Positions 32,542-41,086 of a stretch of DNA of 64,000 nt are shown piece after piece; position 1 is the stretch's first letter, and each line of letters starts with the position of its first letter. A program made the position numbers and the translations under genes. The DNA is from Gemmataceae bacterium (GTDB lineage Bacteria > Planctomycetota > Planctomycetia > Gemmatales > Gemmataceae). The stretch is taken from NCBI GenBank assembly GCA_009692065.1, contig SHZY01000005.1:18780-82779 (forward strand). Direction: 5' to 3'. The notes below the pieces were generated by a model. That model did no database searches. It saw only the letters and a list, made by a program, of their open reading frames with translations, and was not told the DNA's origin.

Positions 32542-34326
32542 TCATTGGTACAATCGCTTGGCTGCGGGTTCGCCTTCGTGGAGCTCCCAGTAGTTCTCGG
32601 GTTCCAGGTTGTCGAAGTGCTGCTCCGTACCGCTCCAGGACCATTTTACCGTCACCCGCCCCGCTCTTGAGGTCGTGCCCAGACCGAACAGGATGCGCTG
32701 ATCGTTCGCGGAAAGGTAGCTGCCGCCTCCCTTGGTGAAGCGCGTCACGGTGCGCGAGTCCGTTTTGAGCGTCACCGTCGAGCCGACCACGTCGCGATCC
32801 CCCTTGCCCTTGAGCCTGACGCCGAGCCAGCGCGCGGGGTTGCCGCCGGACGCTTCATTTCGCAGGAGGACCGCCGGGCTGTTCGTGTTGCAGATGACGA
32901 CATCGGGCCAGCCGTCGTTGTCGAGATCGCCGATGGCAACGCCGCGTGAGACCTCCGGAACCGTGAAGACCGGCCCGCCACGCTTGGCGTAGTTCTGGAA
33001 GAATCGCCGCTTCAGATACTCCACGTTGCGCATCAACAGGGGCACTTGCTTCACGGTGCTGCCGAGCGGTTTGCGCAGCACGTGGCCATTGACGATGAGG
33101 AGATCTTCCCACCCGTCATTATCGACATCGATGAAGCCGGTGCCGAAGCTGACAAAATGCCGACTCAAGGCGCCGATGCCTGCCACGCGCGACTGGTAGG
33201 CGAAGCGCTCCTGGCCCAGGTTTTGGTAGAGAGCGTGCAGCTCGTCCTGGAAGTTGGTGACGAAGATGGAAGCGAGGCCGCTGCCGTCGTAGTCGGCGAC
33301 ATCGACCCCCATGCTGCCGTTGAAGTGTCCCGCGTCATCGCCGGCGACGCCGGAGAGGAGTGCTTTCTCCTCCAACTTGCCCGCGGCCCGCACGAGGTAG
33401 AGGTGGTTGTCGGTCGCATCGTTGGCGACGTAGATGCCTGGCTTGCCTTCGCCGGTGAAATCCGCCAACACGACGCCGAGGCCGCAGCCGGGCTGGCGCG
33501 GCTTGAGTTCTTCCGCCGCGCTGCGAAACGTGCCGTCCTTGTTGTTGCGATAGAGGGCGTGCGGAAGAGGCTTGAAACGCTGCGGGGGGCAGACGTCCTG
33601 GTCGACGCCGGGGCGCTTGCCTGCGCACTTCGGGTGGTTCTGGAAGGACCAGTCCACGTAATTGCAGATGTACAGATCAGGAAAACCGCTGCCGGTGAGG
33701 TCCGCGAAGCCCGCGCCGGTGCTCCACGATTTTTCGGTCAGTCCAGCCTTCTGGGTTACCTCGGCGAAGCGTTTGCCGTCGTCGTTGCGAAACAAGGCGA
33801 CCCGTCCGTAGCCGGTGATGAGCAGGTCGGGCCTACCGTCCCGATCGTAGTCGGCGACGGCGAGGCCGTGGGTGTAGAAGTCGATCTTGTCGAGCCCGAC
33901 CTTCGCGGTGACATCCTCGAATTTCCATTTGCCGAGGTTCTTGTAGAGCTTACAGGGATGCCCCTTGATTTGCTCGCCCTGGAAGGTGCCGCCGCCGGTG
34001 AAGAAGAGATCAAGCAAGCCGTCGCCGTCGTAGTCGATCATGGCGACGCCGCCGCCGACGGATTCGAGGATCGTGTACTGATCGGTCTCCTCGCCGTTGC
34101 GATGAGTGAAACTGATTCCGGAATTTGCTGTCACGTCGCGAAACCAGAGGGGGCCGTCGGGGATTGCCGGGCCGACAGCGGGCGGCTCCACGTGCTCGAC
34201 ATGGGGGCCAACGGCTGGATCAGGTCGGCAACCGGCGAGGACCAGGGCAAGACTGATGAATGTCAGCATGGAGGTGAGCCCGATCACGGTCGTCCGATGC
34301 CAACGGGGCCGCCTGTTTGTGTTCAT
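32542..34326 (-). CDS. ASPIC/UnbV FG-GAP lipoprotein
   Basis: A 594-aa lipoprotein with the signal SMLTFISLALVLAGC, Cys at the cleavage site. The propeller blades are DYDGDGLLDLFFTGGG, DYDRDGRPDLLITGYG, DYDGSGLASIFVTNFQ, DVDNDGWEDLLIVNG and DLDNDGWPDVVICN. The ASPIC/UnbV C-terminus is RDVVGSTVTLK, GGSYLSANDQRILFGLG and VKWSWSGTEQHF. It converges on the UnbU-like gene, with only 20 nt between their stops, and precedes a TPR gene on the same strand (99-nt gap). Close in architecture to 13009-14781. The function of these propellers is unknown; Ca-dependent binding is inferred from the Asp-rich loops. Confidence 0.88.
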   Translation of the reverse strand: MNTNRRPRWHRTTVIGLTSMLTFISLALVLAGCRPDPAVGPHVEHVEPPAVGPAIPDGPLWFRDVTANSGISFTHRNGEETDQYTILESVGGGVAMIDYDGDGLLDLFFTGGGTFQGEQIKGHPCKLYKNLGKWKFEDVTAKVGLDKIDFYTHGLAVADYDRDGRPDLLITGYGRVALFRNDDGKRFAEVTQKAGLTEKSWSTGAGFADLTGSGFPDLYICNYVDWSFQNHPKCAGKRPGVDQDVCPPQRFKPLPHALYRNNKDGTFRSAAEELKPRQPGCGLGVVLADFTGEGKPGIYVANDATDNHLYLVRAAGKLEEKALLSGVAGDDAGHFNGSMGVDVADYDGSGLASIFVTNFQDELHALYQNLGQERFAYQSRVAGIGALSRHFVSFGTGFIDVDNDGWEDLLIVNGHVLRKPLGSTVKQVPLLMRNVEYLKRRFFQNYAKRGGPVFTVPEVSRGVAIGDLDNDGWPDVVICNTNSPAVLLRNEASGGNPARWLGVRLKGKGDRDVVGSTVTLKTDSRTVTRFTKGGGSYLSANDQRILFGLGTTSRAGRVTVKWSWSGTEQHFDNLEPENYWELHEGEPAAKRLYQ

Positions 34327-34425
34327 GGCATCCCTTTGCGTGAACGGAAAGGTGATGCGTGTCTCCAGAGAGATTTAGAACTCCGGACCGCGTTCACTTC
34401 CTGCCGTTATGATACTTTGTCCTTT

Positions 34426-35484
34426 CTACTTCTTACCTTTTACTTTGGATTTCGCCTTCGCATCAATTTCGTTGAGCTTGTTCTGGTAGCGATGCGCGTC
34501 GTCCAGCCGGCCAGGTTGCCTCAAGAGGCAAGCGGCGAGGACGAGAATGACTTCACGTTCCCCCGGCGCCAGCGACTCCGCGTGCATGAGCCAGCGCTCG
34601 GCGTCCGCGGGAAGGTTCAGATCGAGAGCGACCCTGGCTCGCTCGATCAGCACTGGAACGCGATCGGGCAACGTAACCAGCATGTCATCCAGCAGTCGGC
34701 CGGCTTCCTCCGGTTGGCCAAGGGCGCGGTGCATGCGGGCCTGTTGAAAGCGCACGGTTAGGTCGTCAGGCCGCTGCGTGCGCATCCACTCCAGGTGGCC
34801 AAACGCCTGCCTCGGATCCTCCAGAAGCAGCGCCTCCACCAACCAGAGCCGGGCCACGTAATGGTGGGGGACGAGCTTCAATGCTTCCTGGTAGTCGACC
34901 ACGGCTTGCGGCACGCCGTACAGAAACATGTTGGTTCGCCCGCGCCAAACGAGACCCTGCGCCTGATCGATCTTGCCCGGACGGTGCTTGAGGAATAGCT
35001 CGATGCTCGCTTCCGCGCGGGACAGATCCTGCACAATCAGGCTCCCCTCGATGACCGCTTCCAGCACAACGGGCATCTCCGGTTTGTCCGGGTTTTCCTG
35101 GCAAAAACGGACGAGCCGATCTGCACTTCTCAGATCCCCCTGCTGGACGCCCAGGAGCTGCCCCTCCAGGTCGAGGTCGTCGCCGGACGCTCCGAATTGC
35201 TCGGCCAGGCGCAACTGGCGCGCGGCCTCGGCGAAATCGTTGCGCCGCCGCGCCGCCTGTGCCGCCAAGATCCGCACCGACGGGTTGTTGGGGCGCATCT
35301 TCAAGTAGCTGTGCAGATGAGTGGTGGCCTGAACGTAGTCATATCGCTCCAGGGCCTGCCGGGCGAGGTCGTATTGGCGCATGGCCCAGAAATTGACGCC
35401 GATCTGATAGCCGACCACGCCGATGACGGCCACCAGCGTCAGCGCCAGGATCAGCCGAACCCGTTTGTCGCGGATGCGCAGCAT
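34426..35484 (-). CDS. Membrane-anchored TPR protein
   Basis: A 352-aa protein with an N-terminal TM helix (LILALTLVAVIGVVGYQIGV) followed by about seven TPR-like helix pairs (QALERYDYVQATTHLHSYLK, AARRRNDFAEAARQLRLAEQ, QAFGHLEWMRTQRPDDL). The C-terminal tail is basic (KAKSKVKGKK). It lies upstream of the UnbV lipoprotein on the same strand, repeating the TPR/UnbV association seen twice more in this window; an assembly or scaffold role outside the membrane is inferred. The upstream gap 35485-36088 holds a GCTCGC-AAAAG-GCGAGC hairpin at about 35511-35527. Confidence 0.82.
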   Translation of the reverse strand: MLRIRDKRVRLILALTLVAVIGVVGYQIGVNFWAMRQYDLARQALERYDYVQATTHLHSYLKMRPNNPSVRILAAQAARRRNDFAEAARQLRLAEQFGASGDDLDLEGQLLGVQQGDLRSADRLVRFCQENPDKPEMPVVLEAVIEGSLIVQDLSRAEASIELFLKHRPGKIDQAQGLVWRGRTNMFLYGVPQAVVDYQEALKLVPHHYVARLWLVEALLLEDPRQAFGHLEWMRTQRPDDLTVRFQQARMHRALGQPEEAGRLLDDMLVTLPDRVPVLIERARVALDLNLPADAERWLMHAESLAPGEREVILVLAACLLRQPGRLDDAHRYQNKLNEIDAKAKSKVKGKK

Positions 35485-36088
35485 GGCACGACACTCATGT
35501 TCGCTTGGACGCTCGCAAAAGGCGAGCGGCTAAACCGGGACATAATTCACCGGACGTTAGGCGAGCGGCAGATCAAATCCTACCACATGAGCCTGCAGCG
35601 CTAGCAAGGAAAAAGGCATCATCCCTTGCTTGCGCTGCGGGCTCCAGGAGAAATTCCCACCGGACGATCGCCTTAACAAGTTTACTTGCCCAAGGAGGTC
35701 GGACAAGCACAACCTCCCAACGGCCCCGCCGCCGGCTAGTTATTTTAACGTAGTCAAGCGGCTGTGAAAAAATCGGGATCTGGGTTGTTTCGTACAACAT
35801 CATTCATGCACTAACTGGCATACTATAATCGCAACCAATTACCAATGAACCCCTTGCGACCAGCCATTTCGCGGCCGGCATGTGGAGATCCGTCATGGTC
35901 GCGTCCTTTTTTTTGCCACGCTTCGGCCCTTCCTTTGGCTCGATCGGAATAGTAGCGGGCGGCAAGATCGTGGTATTCGGCGGGATCAGCGAGAGTCAGC
36001 TTCAACGCCGCTTCAAGGACGGCAATCGCATCGGACTGACTGACTTCGTACTGGTACGAATTGCCCCTGCACAAAGCCCGGCGATGAT
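35485..36088. other. Gene-poor, probably eroded interval
   Basis: About 600 nt without a convincing gene. The minus-strand ORF 35823-36074 has a protein-like stretch (AVLEAALKLTLADPAEYHDL) but no recognised family, signal or clear RBS, and may be a gene remnant. The AT content is higher than in neighbouring genes. A CGCTCGC...GCGAGCG hairpin lies next to the TPR gene start. Confidence 0.4.
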
Positions 36089-36301
36089 ATGGCTCGGCTC
36101 GCCGCCATCCTCGTCGCCATGGTTCTCTTTACCTTCTAGCCCTTGCTGATCGGCTATCAGCCGGAGGGTGGGTTGATCTTCTTCAACATCGTGCTGGCGC
36201 TCGCCATCTTCAATGTTGTCGTGCAGCGTCACCCGATCATGAGCGTTCACTGGCTGTACGGGATCGACCTGGGTTTGAGCGTGTTTCTTCCGTTGGCGTA
36301 G
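36089..36301 (+). pseudogene. Small membrane-protein remnant with in-frame TAG
   Basis: From ATG 36089 the frame reads MARLAAILVAMVLFTF, a TAG at 36137-36139, then PLLIGYQPEGGLIFFNIVLA and LAIFNVVVQRHP, up to TAG 36299-36301. The hydrophobic pattern looks like one or two TM helices, possibly the 5' end of an ion-channel-like gene. The pieces are too short for the ORF track. It lies directly before an IS256 transposase scar, which may have truncated it. The assignment is tentative. Confidence 0.4.
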
Positions 36302-36325
36302 CTTTCAGCGAGAGTGCGTTGTGTC

Positions 36326-36421
36326 AGCGAGACCGAAGGCGCCAAGTTTTGGTGCAGTTGTCTGACCGACCTGAAGAATTGTGGACTCAACGCCATCTTC
36401 ATCGTGTACGTCGATGGACTC
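36326..36421 (+). mobile_element. IS256-family (mutator) transposase fragment
   Basis: The frame reads SETEGAKFW, then TDLKN-GL and IFIVYVDGL, matching the IS256 transposase core (family form: SETEGAKFWLQVLTDLKNRG then DIFIACVDGLKG). Homology stops right after VDGL, so only ~32 residues remain. It is a dead remnant. The rest of the interval to 36736 shows no further transposase sequence or gene. Confidence 0.75.
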
Positions 36422-36736
36422 CGGTCGCCGGTCGTGGGTGGTATGGTCGTGGTGGCGACAAACGGGCCGGCGAAAAAAACGAGCGACGCGTGCCGTTTCG
36501 GCTCCGTGGCAGCCGCAAGGTACAGAGTTTCCACGCCAGGACACGGCTCGCTCATGCGGCCCCTCCTTCCTCAGTTCCAATTCATTCGGATTCATTCGGC
36601 GCACCGGGGCAGCTCGATGAATGAACAAATGAATCCACTTCATGAAACGGAACCGCCGAGCAACCGCAGTGCGAGGTCCGTTGCCATAGAATGATCTCCT
36701 AGCGAAGCCCCACGATGAAACCGCCTTCCGCCAATC

Positions 36737-38464
36737 ATGCCAACCCTCGATGAACTACTCGCGGCCGCCAAGCAGCAGCACACCGGCGGCAACCTCCCAG
36801 GCGCCGAACTGCTCTATCGGCAGGTTCTCTAGGCGGCGCCGGAGCGGGCGCACGTCTGGTATCTCCTGGGCGCCGTCTGTCATGCGCTGGGAAAATATGC
36901 CGATGCCGAGCAGCACCTGATCACGTCGCTGCGCCTGCGGCCAAACTTCGCGGAAGGGCATTACCACCTCGGCGTCACGCTGGCGCAGCAAGGCAAACAC
37001 CGGGAAGCGGCGGAGAGCTTTCAGGTAGCTTTGCAACTCAAGCCGGACTTTGCTAGCGCTTACGTCCACCTGGGTAACACGCTCTGCGCCCGCGGCAGGT
37101 TCGTCGAGGCCGAGGCTGCCTATCGGCAGGCGCTCGCGCTGCGGCCGGGGGTGGCCGATACGCATCTGCAACTCGCCAAGGCCTTGATCCGGGAGAATCA
37201 AGAGACCGATGCGCTGGCGCATTTCGAGCAAGCTGCCCAGCTCGATCCGCGCCTGGCGGAAGCGCAGAGTGCGTGGGGGGCCGCGTTGATCGACGTGGGG
37301 CGGACACCCGAAGCCATCGCTCATCTGCAAGAGTCGCTGCGTTTGCAGCCCGACCACGTCGTCGCGTTCGCGCACTTGAGCGAGCTGGTCAACGAGAACT
37401 GCTATCGCTATTCCGAGGCGGAACTCGCCGAGATCACGAGGCTGCTTGGCGATGCCGCGACGACCCCTGTCGACCGTTCGGCGCTCCACTTCGCCCTGGC
37501 TTATGTGCAGGAAAAACAGGGCCAATACGACGACGCCTTCGCCCATTTCCGCACGGGGCATGACCTGAAACGGCAGGCAAGTGAGGCGAGTGGCGTCGTT
37601 TTCGAGAGCGCCGAACACACCAAGGTCGTCGACGATTTGATCGCGGGATTCACGCCGGAGTTCTTCCAGCGCGTGGCCGGCTTTGGCAATCTTTCGGACA
37701 AGCCCGTCTTGATCGTCGGCATGCCGCGTTCGGGCACGACGCTGGTCGATCAGGTCCTGTCGGCACATCCCGACGTTGCGGCAGCGGGCGAGCTCATGGA
37801 ACTCGGGAACATCGTGGCGGATCTGCCCCATCTCCTCAACCGCCCGCGCTCGCTTGAGCTCCTATCGCACCTTGATCGAGCGACGGTGCAGACGCTGGCG
37901 CGCCGTTACTTGCGACGCCTGGAGCAGTTTGGCGGCGCCCTCCCTCCCCTGTCCACCCCGCCCAGGCAAGAGGAAGCAAGGGTCACCGACAAGATGCCGC
38001 AGAACTTTTTCTATCTCGGGTTCGTGGCAGCTCTCTTTCCGAACGCGCGCATCATTCACTGCCGGCGCGACGCGATGGATACCTGCGTGTCTTGCTACAC
38101 CCACCATTTCACCGACTTCGCCCGGTCTCTGGAAGGCCTGGGCTTTTACTATCGGCAATACGAAAGGCTGATGGCCCACTGGAGCGCCGTGTTGCCGCTG
38201 CGGATGTTCGAAGTCCGCTACGAGGACCTGGTGGCGTCGCAGGAAGGCGTGACGCGCACGCTCATTGATTTCTGCGGCCTGGAATGGCACGATGCCTGCC
38301 TGAAGTATTACGACCATCGCCGGGCCGTGCATACGGCGAGCCGTATGCAGGTGCGGCAGCCGATCTACACGAGTTCGCTGGGACGTTGGCGTCGATACGC
38401 CGCCCATCTCGAACCGCTGCTGGAGGCACTCGGCCAGCGGGAGACAAGGAGACAAGGAGAATGA
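36737..38464 (+). pseudogene. TPR-sulfotransferase with amber codon 32
   Basis: From ATG 36737 the frame encodes TPR units (MPTLDELLAAAKQQHTGG..., HYHLGVTLAQQGKHREAAES, HLGNTLCARGRFVEAEA) and then a sulfotransferase domain: 5'-PAPS loop GMPRSGTTLVDQVLSAHP near residue 330 and the 3'-phosphate region IIHCRRDAMDTCVSCY near 440. A TAG at 36830-36832 stops it at codon 32, where related TPRs have Gln (RQVL[Q]AAPERA); CAG to TAG is a single transition. The remaining frame is intact for 575 codons in all. The downstream ORF could start at TTG 37031 and still make the enzyme domain. Its last codons and stop are in a repeat shared with the convergent paralogue. Confidence 0.8.
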
Positions 38465-38514
38465 GCCGATGGATGGCCCGTCTCCTTGTCTCCCTATCTC
38501 CTTGTCTCCTTGTC
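38441..38514. repeat. GGAGACAAGGAGACAAGG / CCTTGTCTCC inverted repeat
   Basis: The left tract GAGACAAGGAGACAAGGAGA (38441-38460) and right tract beginning TCTCCTTGTCTCCCTATCTC (38481-38514) are inverted and internally tandem. It encodes the C-terminal residues and stop codons of both convergent sulfotransferase genes and could act as a bidirectional terminator. Confidence 0.8.
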
Positions 38515-40360
38515 ATCTCCCAGAGCCGCCAGCAGGGGCTGCAAGTGCCGCTCGTAGCGTTTCCAGCGGCCCACGGAGCTGCGATACATCGGTTGGCGAA
38601 CTTGCAGGGTGCTGAAGGTCCGCACGACGCGATCGTTCTCGTAGAAACGCAGGCAACGCTCATCCCACTCAAGGCCGCAGAACGCGACCAGCCGGCGGCT
38701 GCTGTTTTCCTGGTCAGACGTCAATTCCTCGTAGGACGCCTCGAACATCGGGGTCGGCAACACTTTGGCCCAGTGAGCAATCAGGCGTTCGTATTCGCAG
38801 AAGTATTGCCCGAGGTGTTCCAGGTCGAGCGTGAACGGAAATGGTTCGGTGAAGTTCTGGAAAAAGCACGACACGCAGGTGTCGACCGGGTCGCGTCGGC
38901 AATGGATGATGCGGGCCCGCGGAAACAACGTCGCGATGACGCCGATGTGGAAGAAGTTGAAGGGCGCCTTGTCCACTACGCGAGTAGCGCCGCCGCCGAG
39001 TTGCTGCAGCCTCTGCAAATGCCCGTTCGCAAGGGCCTGCGCCGTGGCAGCATCTTCAGGAGTCCGTGGCAAGCCGTCAACAAGGCGACCCAGGTCCGGC
39101 AGTTCGCCGGCGCCGTGAACCGATGGATGGCAGGCGAGTATCTGCTCAACCAGCGAGGTGCCCGAGCGAGGCATGCCGAGGATGAACACCGGCAATTCGC
39201 TGTCCACGCCAAGGCCGCGCGCCTTTTCGAAGAACGACGGCGTGAACGTGCCGATCAGCCCATCGACTTGGCTTTGCACGGCTGCGCGATCAAACGCGAC
39301 GCCGCGGCGCTGGAACCGTTCCTTGCAGATCTCGTTGGCCTGCCGGCAGTGCTCGAACGCGTCATCGTACGCCCCGGTTCGATCGAAGGCCTGGGCCAGG
39401 GCGAAATGCAGTCGGCTGCGGGCTTCGGGCGGAACGTTCGGGCGCGTGGTGAGATCACGGATGTTCTGGATTTCCTCGGCGCTGAAGCGATAGAACCCGA
39501 CGGCCGCCAGCTTGCCGAGGTTGAGGATCGCCACCGCGTGAGTCGGATCGAGGCGCACAGTGGCCTGGAATTCGACCAGCGCCTCGGCCATCTTGCCCTG
39601 GTTTTGCAAGGCGGAACCCAGATTGTTGTGGGCGGAAGCATAGCCGGGGTTGATCCTCAGGGCCTCGCGAAAAGCCTGACTGGCTTCCTCAAAGCGCGAC
39701 AGGTTCTCCAGGGCGACGCCGAGGTTGTTGTGAGCGTGAAAGTAGTTGGGCTGCAGGCGGATGGCTTCGCCAAATTCCCGGGCGGCCTCTTCCGTCCTGC
39801 CAAGGGCCAACAGCACACCGCCGAGCGTATTGTGGGCGAGGGCGCTGTTCGGCGCCGAGCGCACCGCAGGTTCGAGTTGCTGCAGGGCTTCGGGGAGCTA
39901 CCCCAGCTGGTGCAGGACGGCGCCGAGGTTGCAGCGGGCATCCAAATAATTGGGCTTCAACCGGAGCGCTTCGCGAAACTCCGCCTCGGCCGCTTCCAGT
40001 TGGCCCTGCCCGCGCAAGGCAACGCCCAGATTGTGATGAGCGTCCGGGTGGTCGGGCTGCAGGCGCAGGGCCGTGCGACAATGCGCGGCGGCCTCGATCA
40101 GCCGGCCCAATTCAAGGTAGGCCGCCGCAAGGTTGCTATGAAACGCCGGCTGCGGCCCATGCGAGGCAAGGGCCTGGCTGATGAGCTCAATCGCCTCGGG
40201 GAAGCGACCCGACTGTAGGCACAGCACGCCCAAGAGGTGCATTGCATGAGCGTGCCGGGGCATCCTGAAGGATGGCCCGATAATGGCTCTCTGCCTCCGC
40301 GACGTGACCGGCTTGGTGGCTTTGAATCGCCAGGCCAAATCGCTCTTCTGCCGTGGCCAT
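38494..40360 (-). pseudogene. TPR-sulfotransferase with frameshift and amber codon
   Basis: The start ATG 40360 has AGGAGC upstream and reads MATAEERFGLAIQSHQAGHV. Near 40260 the TPR homology switches to another frame (RHAHAMHLLGVLCLQSGRF), indicating a frameshift. That frame meets TAG at 39900-39898 inside LHQLG[*]LPEALQQ, and then continues openly through more TPRs (HNNLGVALENLSRFEEASQA) into the sulfotransferase domain (LGMPRSGTSLVEQILACHP; IIHCRRDPVDTCVSCF). The 3' 1371 nt remain an open frame from 39864. It is a diverged paralogue of 36737-38464, arranged tail to tail. Confidence 0.82.
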
Positions 40361-41086
40361 GTGATGTGCTCCTGTTTTGGCGCTTTGAACGAAAGAACTG
40401 ATCCCAAAGTGCGGCATGCCCTTGTACTACAGCGCTGGTTCTCGCATCTGAGGAATCACATGTGAGATATCACTGCATCAAGCTAACTGCATTGAATTCA
40501 ATCGGTTATGACGCTGATTTTGGTGATATCTCAACAGATGGTGGGGGTAGGGGCCCTGTGGACGCCCAGCGGTGAGGATACTCCCGAACCCCTGGGATTC
40601 GGAGTACCTCATCCCAGGGCTTGCCACGAATCCACACAAGTTGCGGAGAGCCCGATATCGAAACCCTCGCGCGACGTCAGGCGCCACTAGATCGCCCCAA
40701 ACTGCGTCTGCCGCCCAGGTGGCACCTGTGGTTTTATTATCTTAATGCGAACCGTTGGTAAGCTGGTGGGATAAAATCGACTTTTTTACCAGGATTCAAC
40801 CAAACTTAAGCTTCACGTGGACGTTATATCTTCCATAAGTCGAAGTCCCGTTTTCGGCTGAATAGGTGGCAAGACCATCGGGGCTGGCTTCGGTTTATGC
40901 GAATCCAGAGCATGTACCAGAGCCTCATGGCATGGCAAAAGACGGCGTGCGGAGGGTCGATTTACGGCCTCTCTTTTTTTCTGATTTCGCTTCCTCCGGC
41001 ACGGTGTTTATGTTATCCTGTTTTTTCTAGTCACGGCTGTTATTCTTTGTCCTGTTTGGGGTTGTGACTCCACGAGGTTCTCATCC
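40361..41086. other. Long upstream region of the giant gene
   Basis: About 725 nt without a supported gene. It holds the second copy of the ~90-bp dispersed repeat (40558-40650). From about 40720 onward the sequence is AT-richer than its surroundings (for example TTTTATTATCTTAATGCG and TTATATCTTCCATAAG), which suits a promoter/long leader for the giant surface-protein gene. No specific promoter can be fixed by eye. ORF 40508-40690 is repeat-derived and not supported. Confidence 0.45.
40558..40650. repeat. ~90-bp dispersed repeat, copy 2
   Basis: Same orientation and order of blocks as 21427-21519: GTGGACGCCC, GGTGAGG, GGGATTCGGA, CATCCCAG and CTTGCCACGAATCCACA. Both copies are non-coding and lie upstream of genes. 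Confidence 0.75.
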
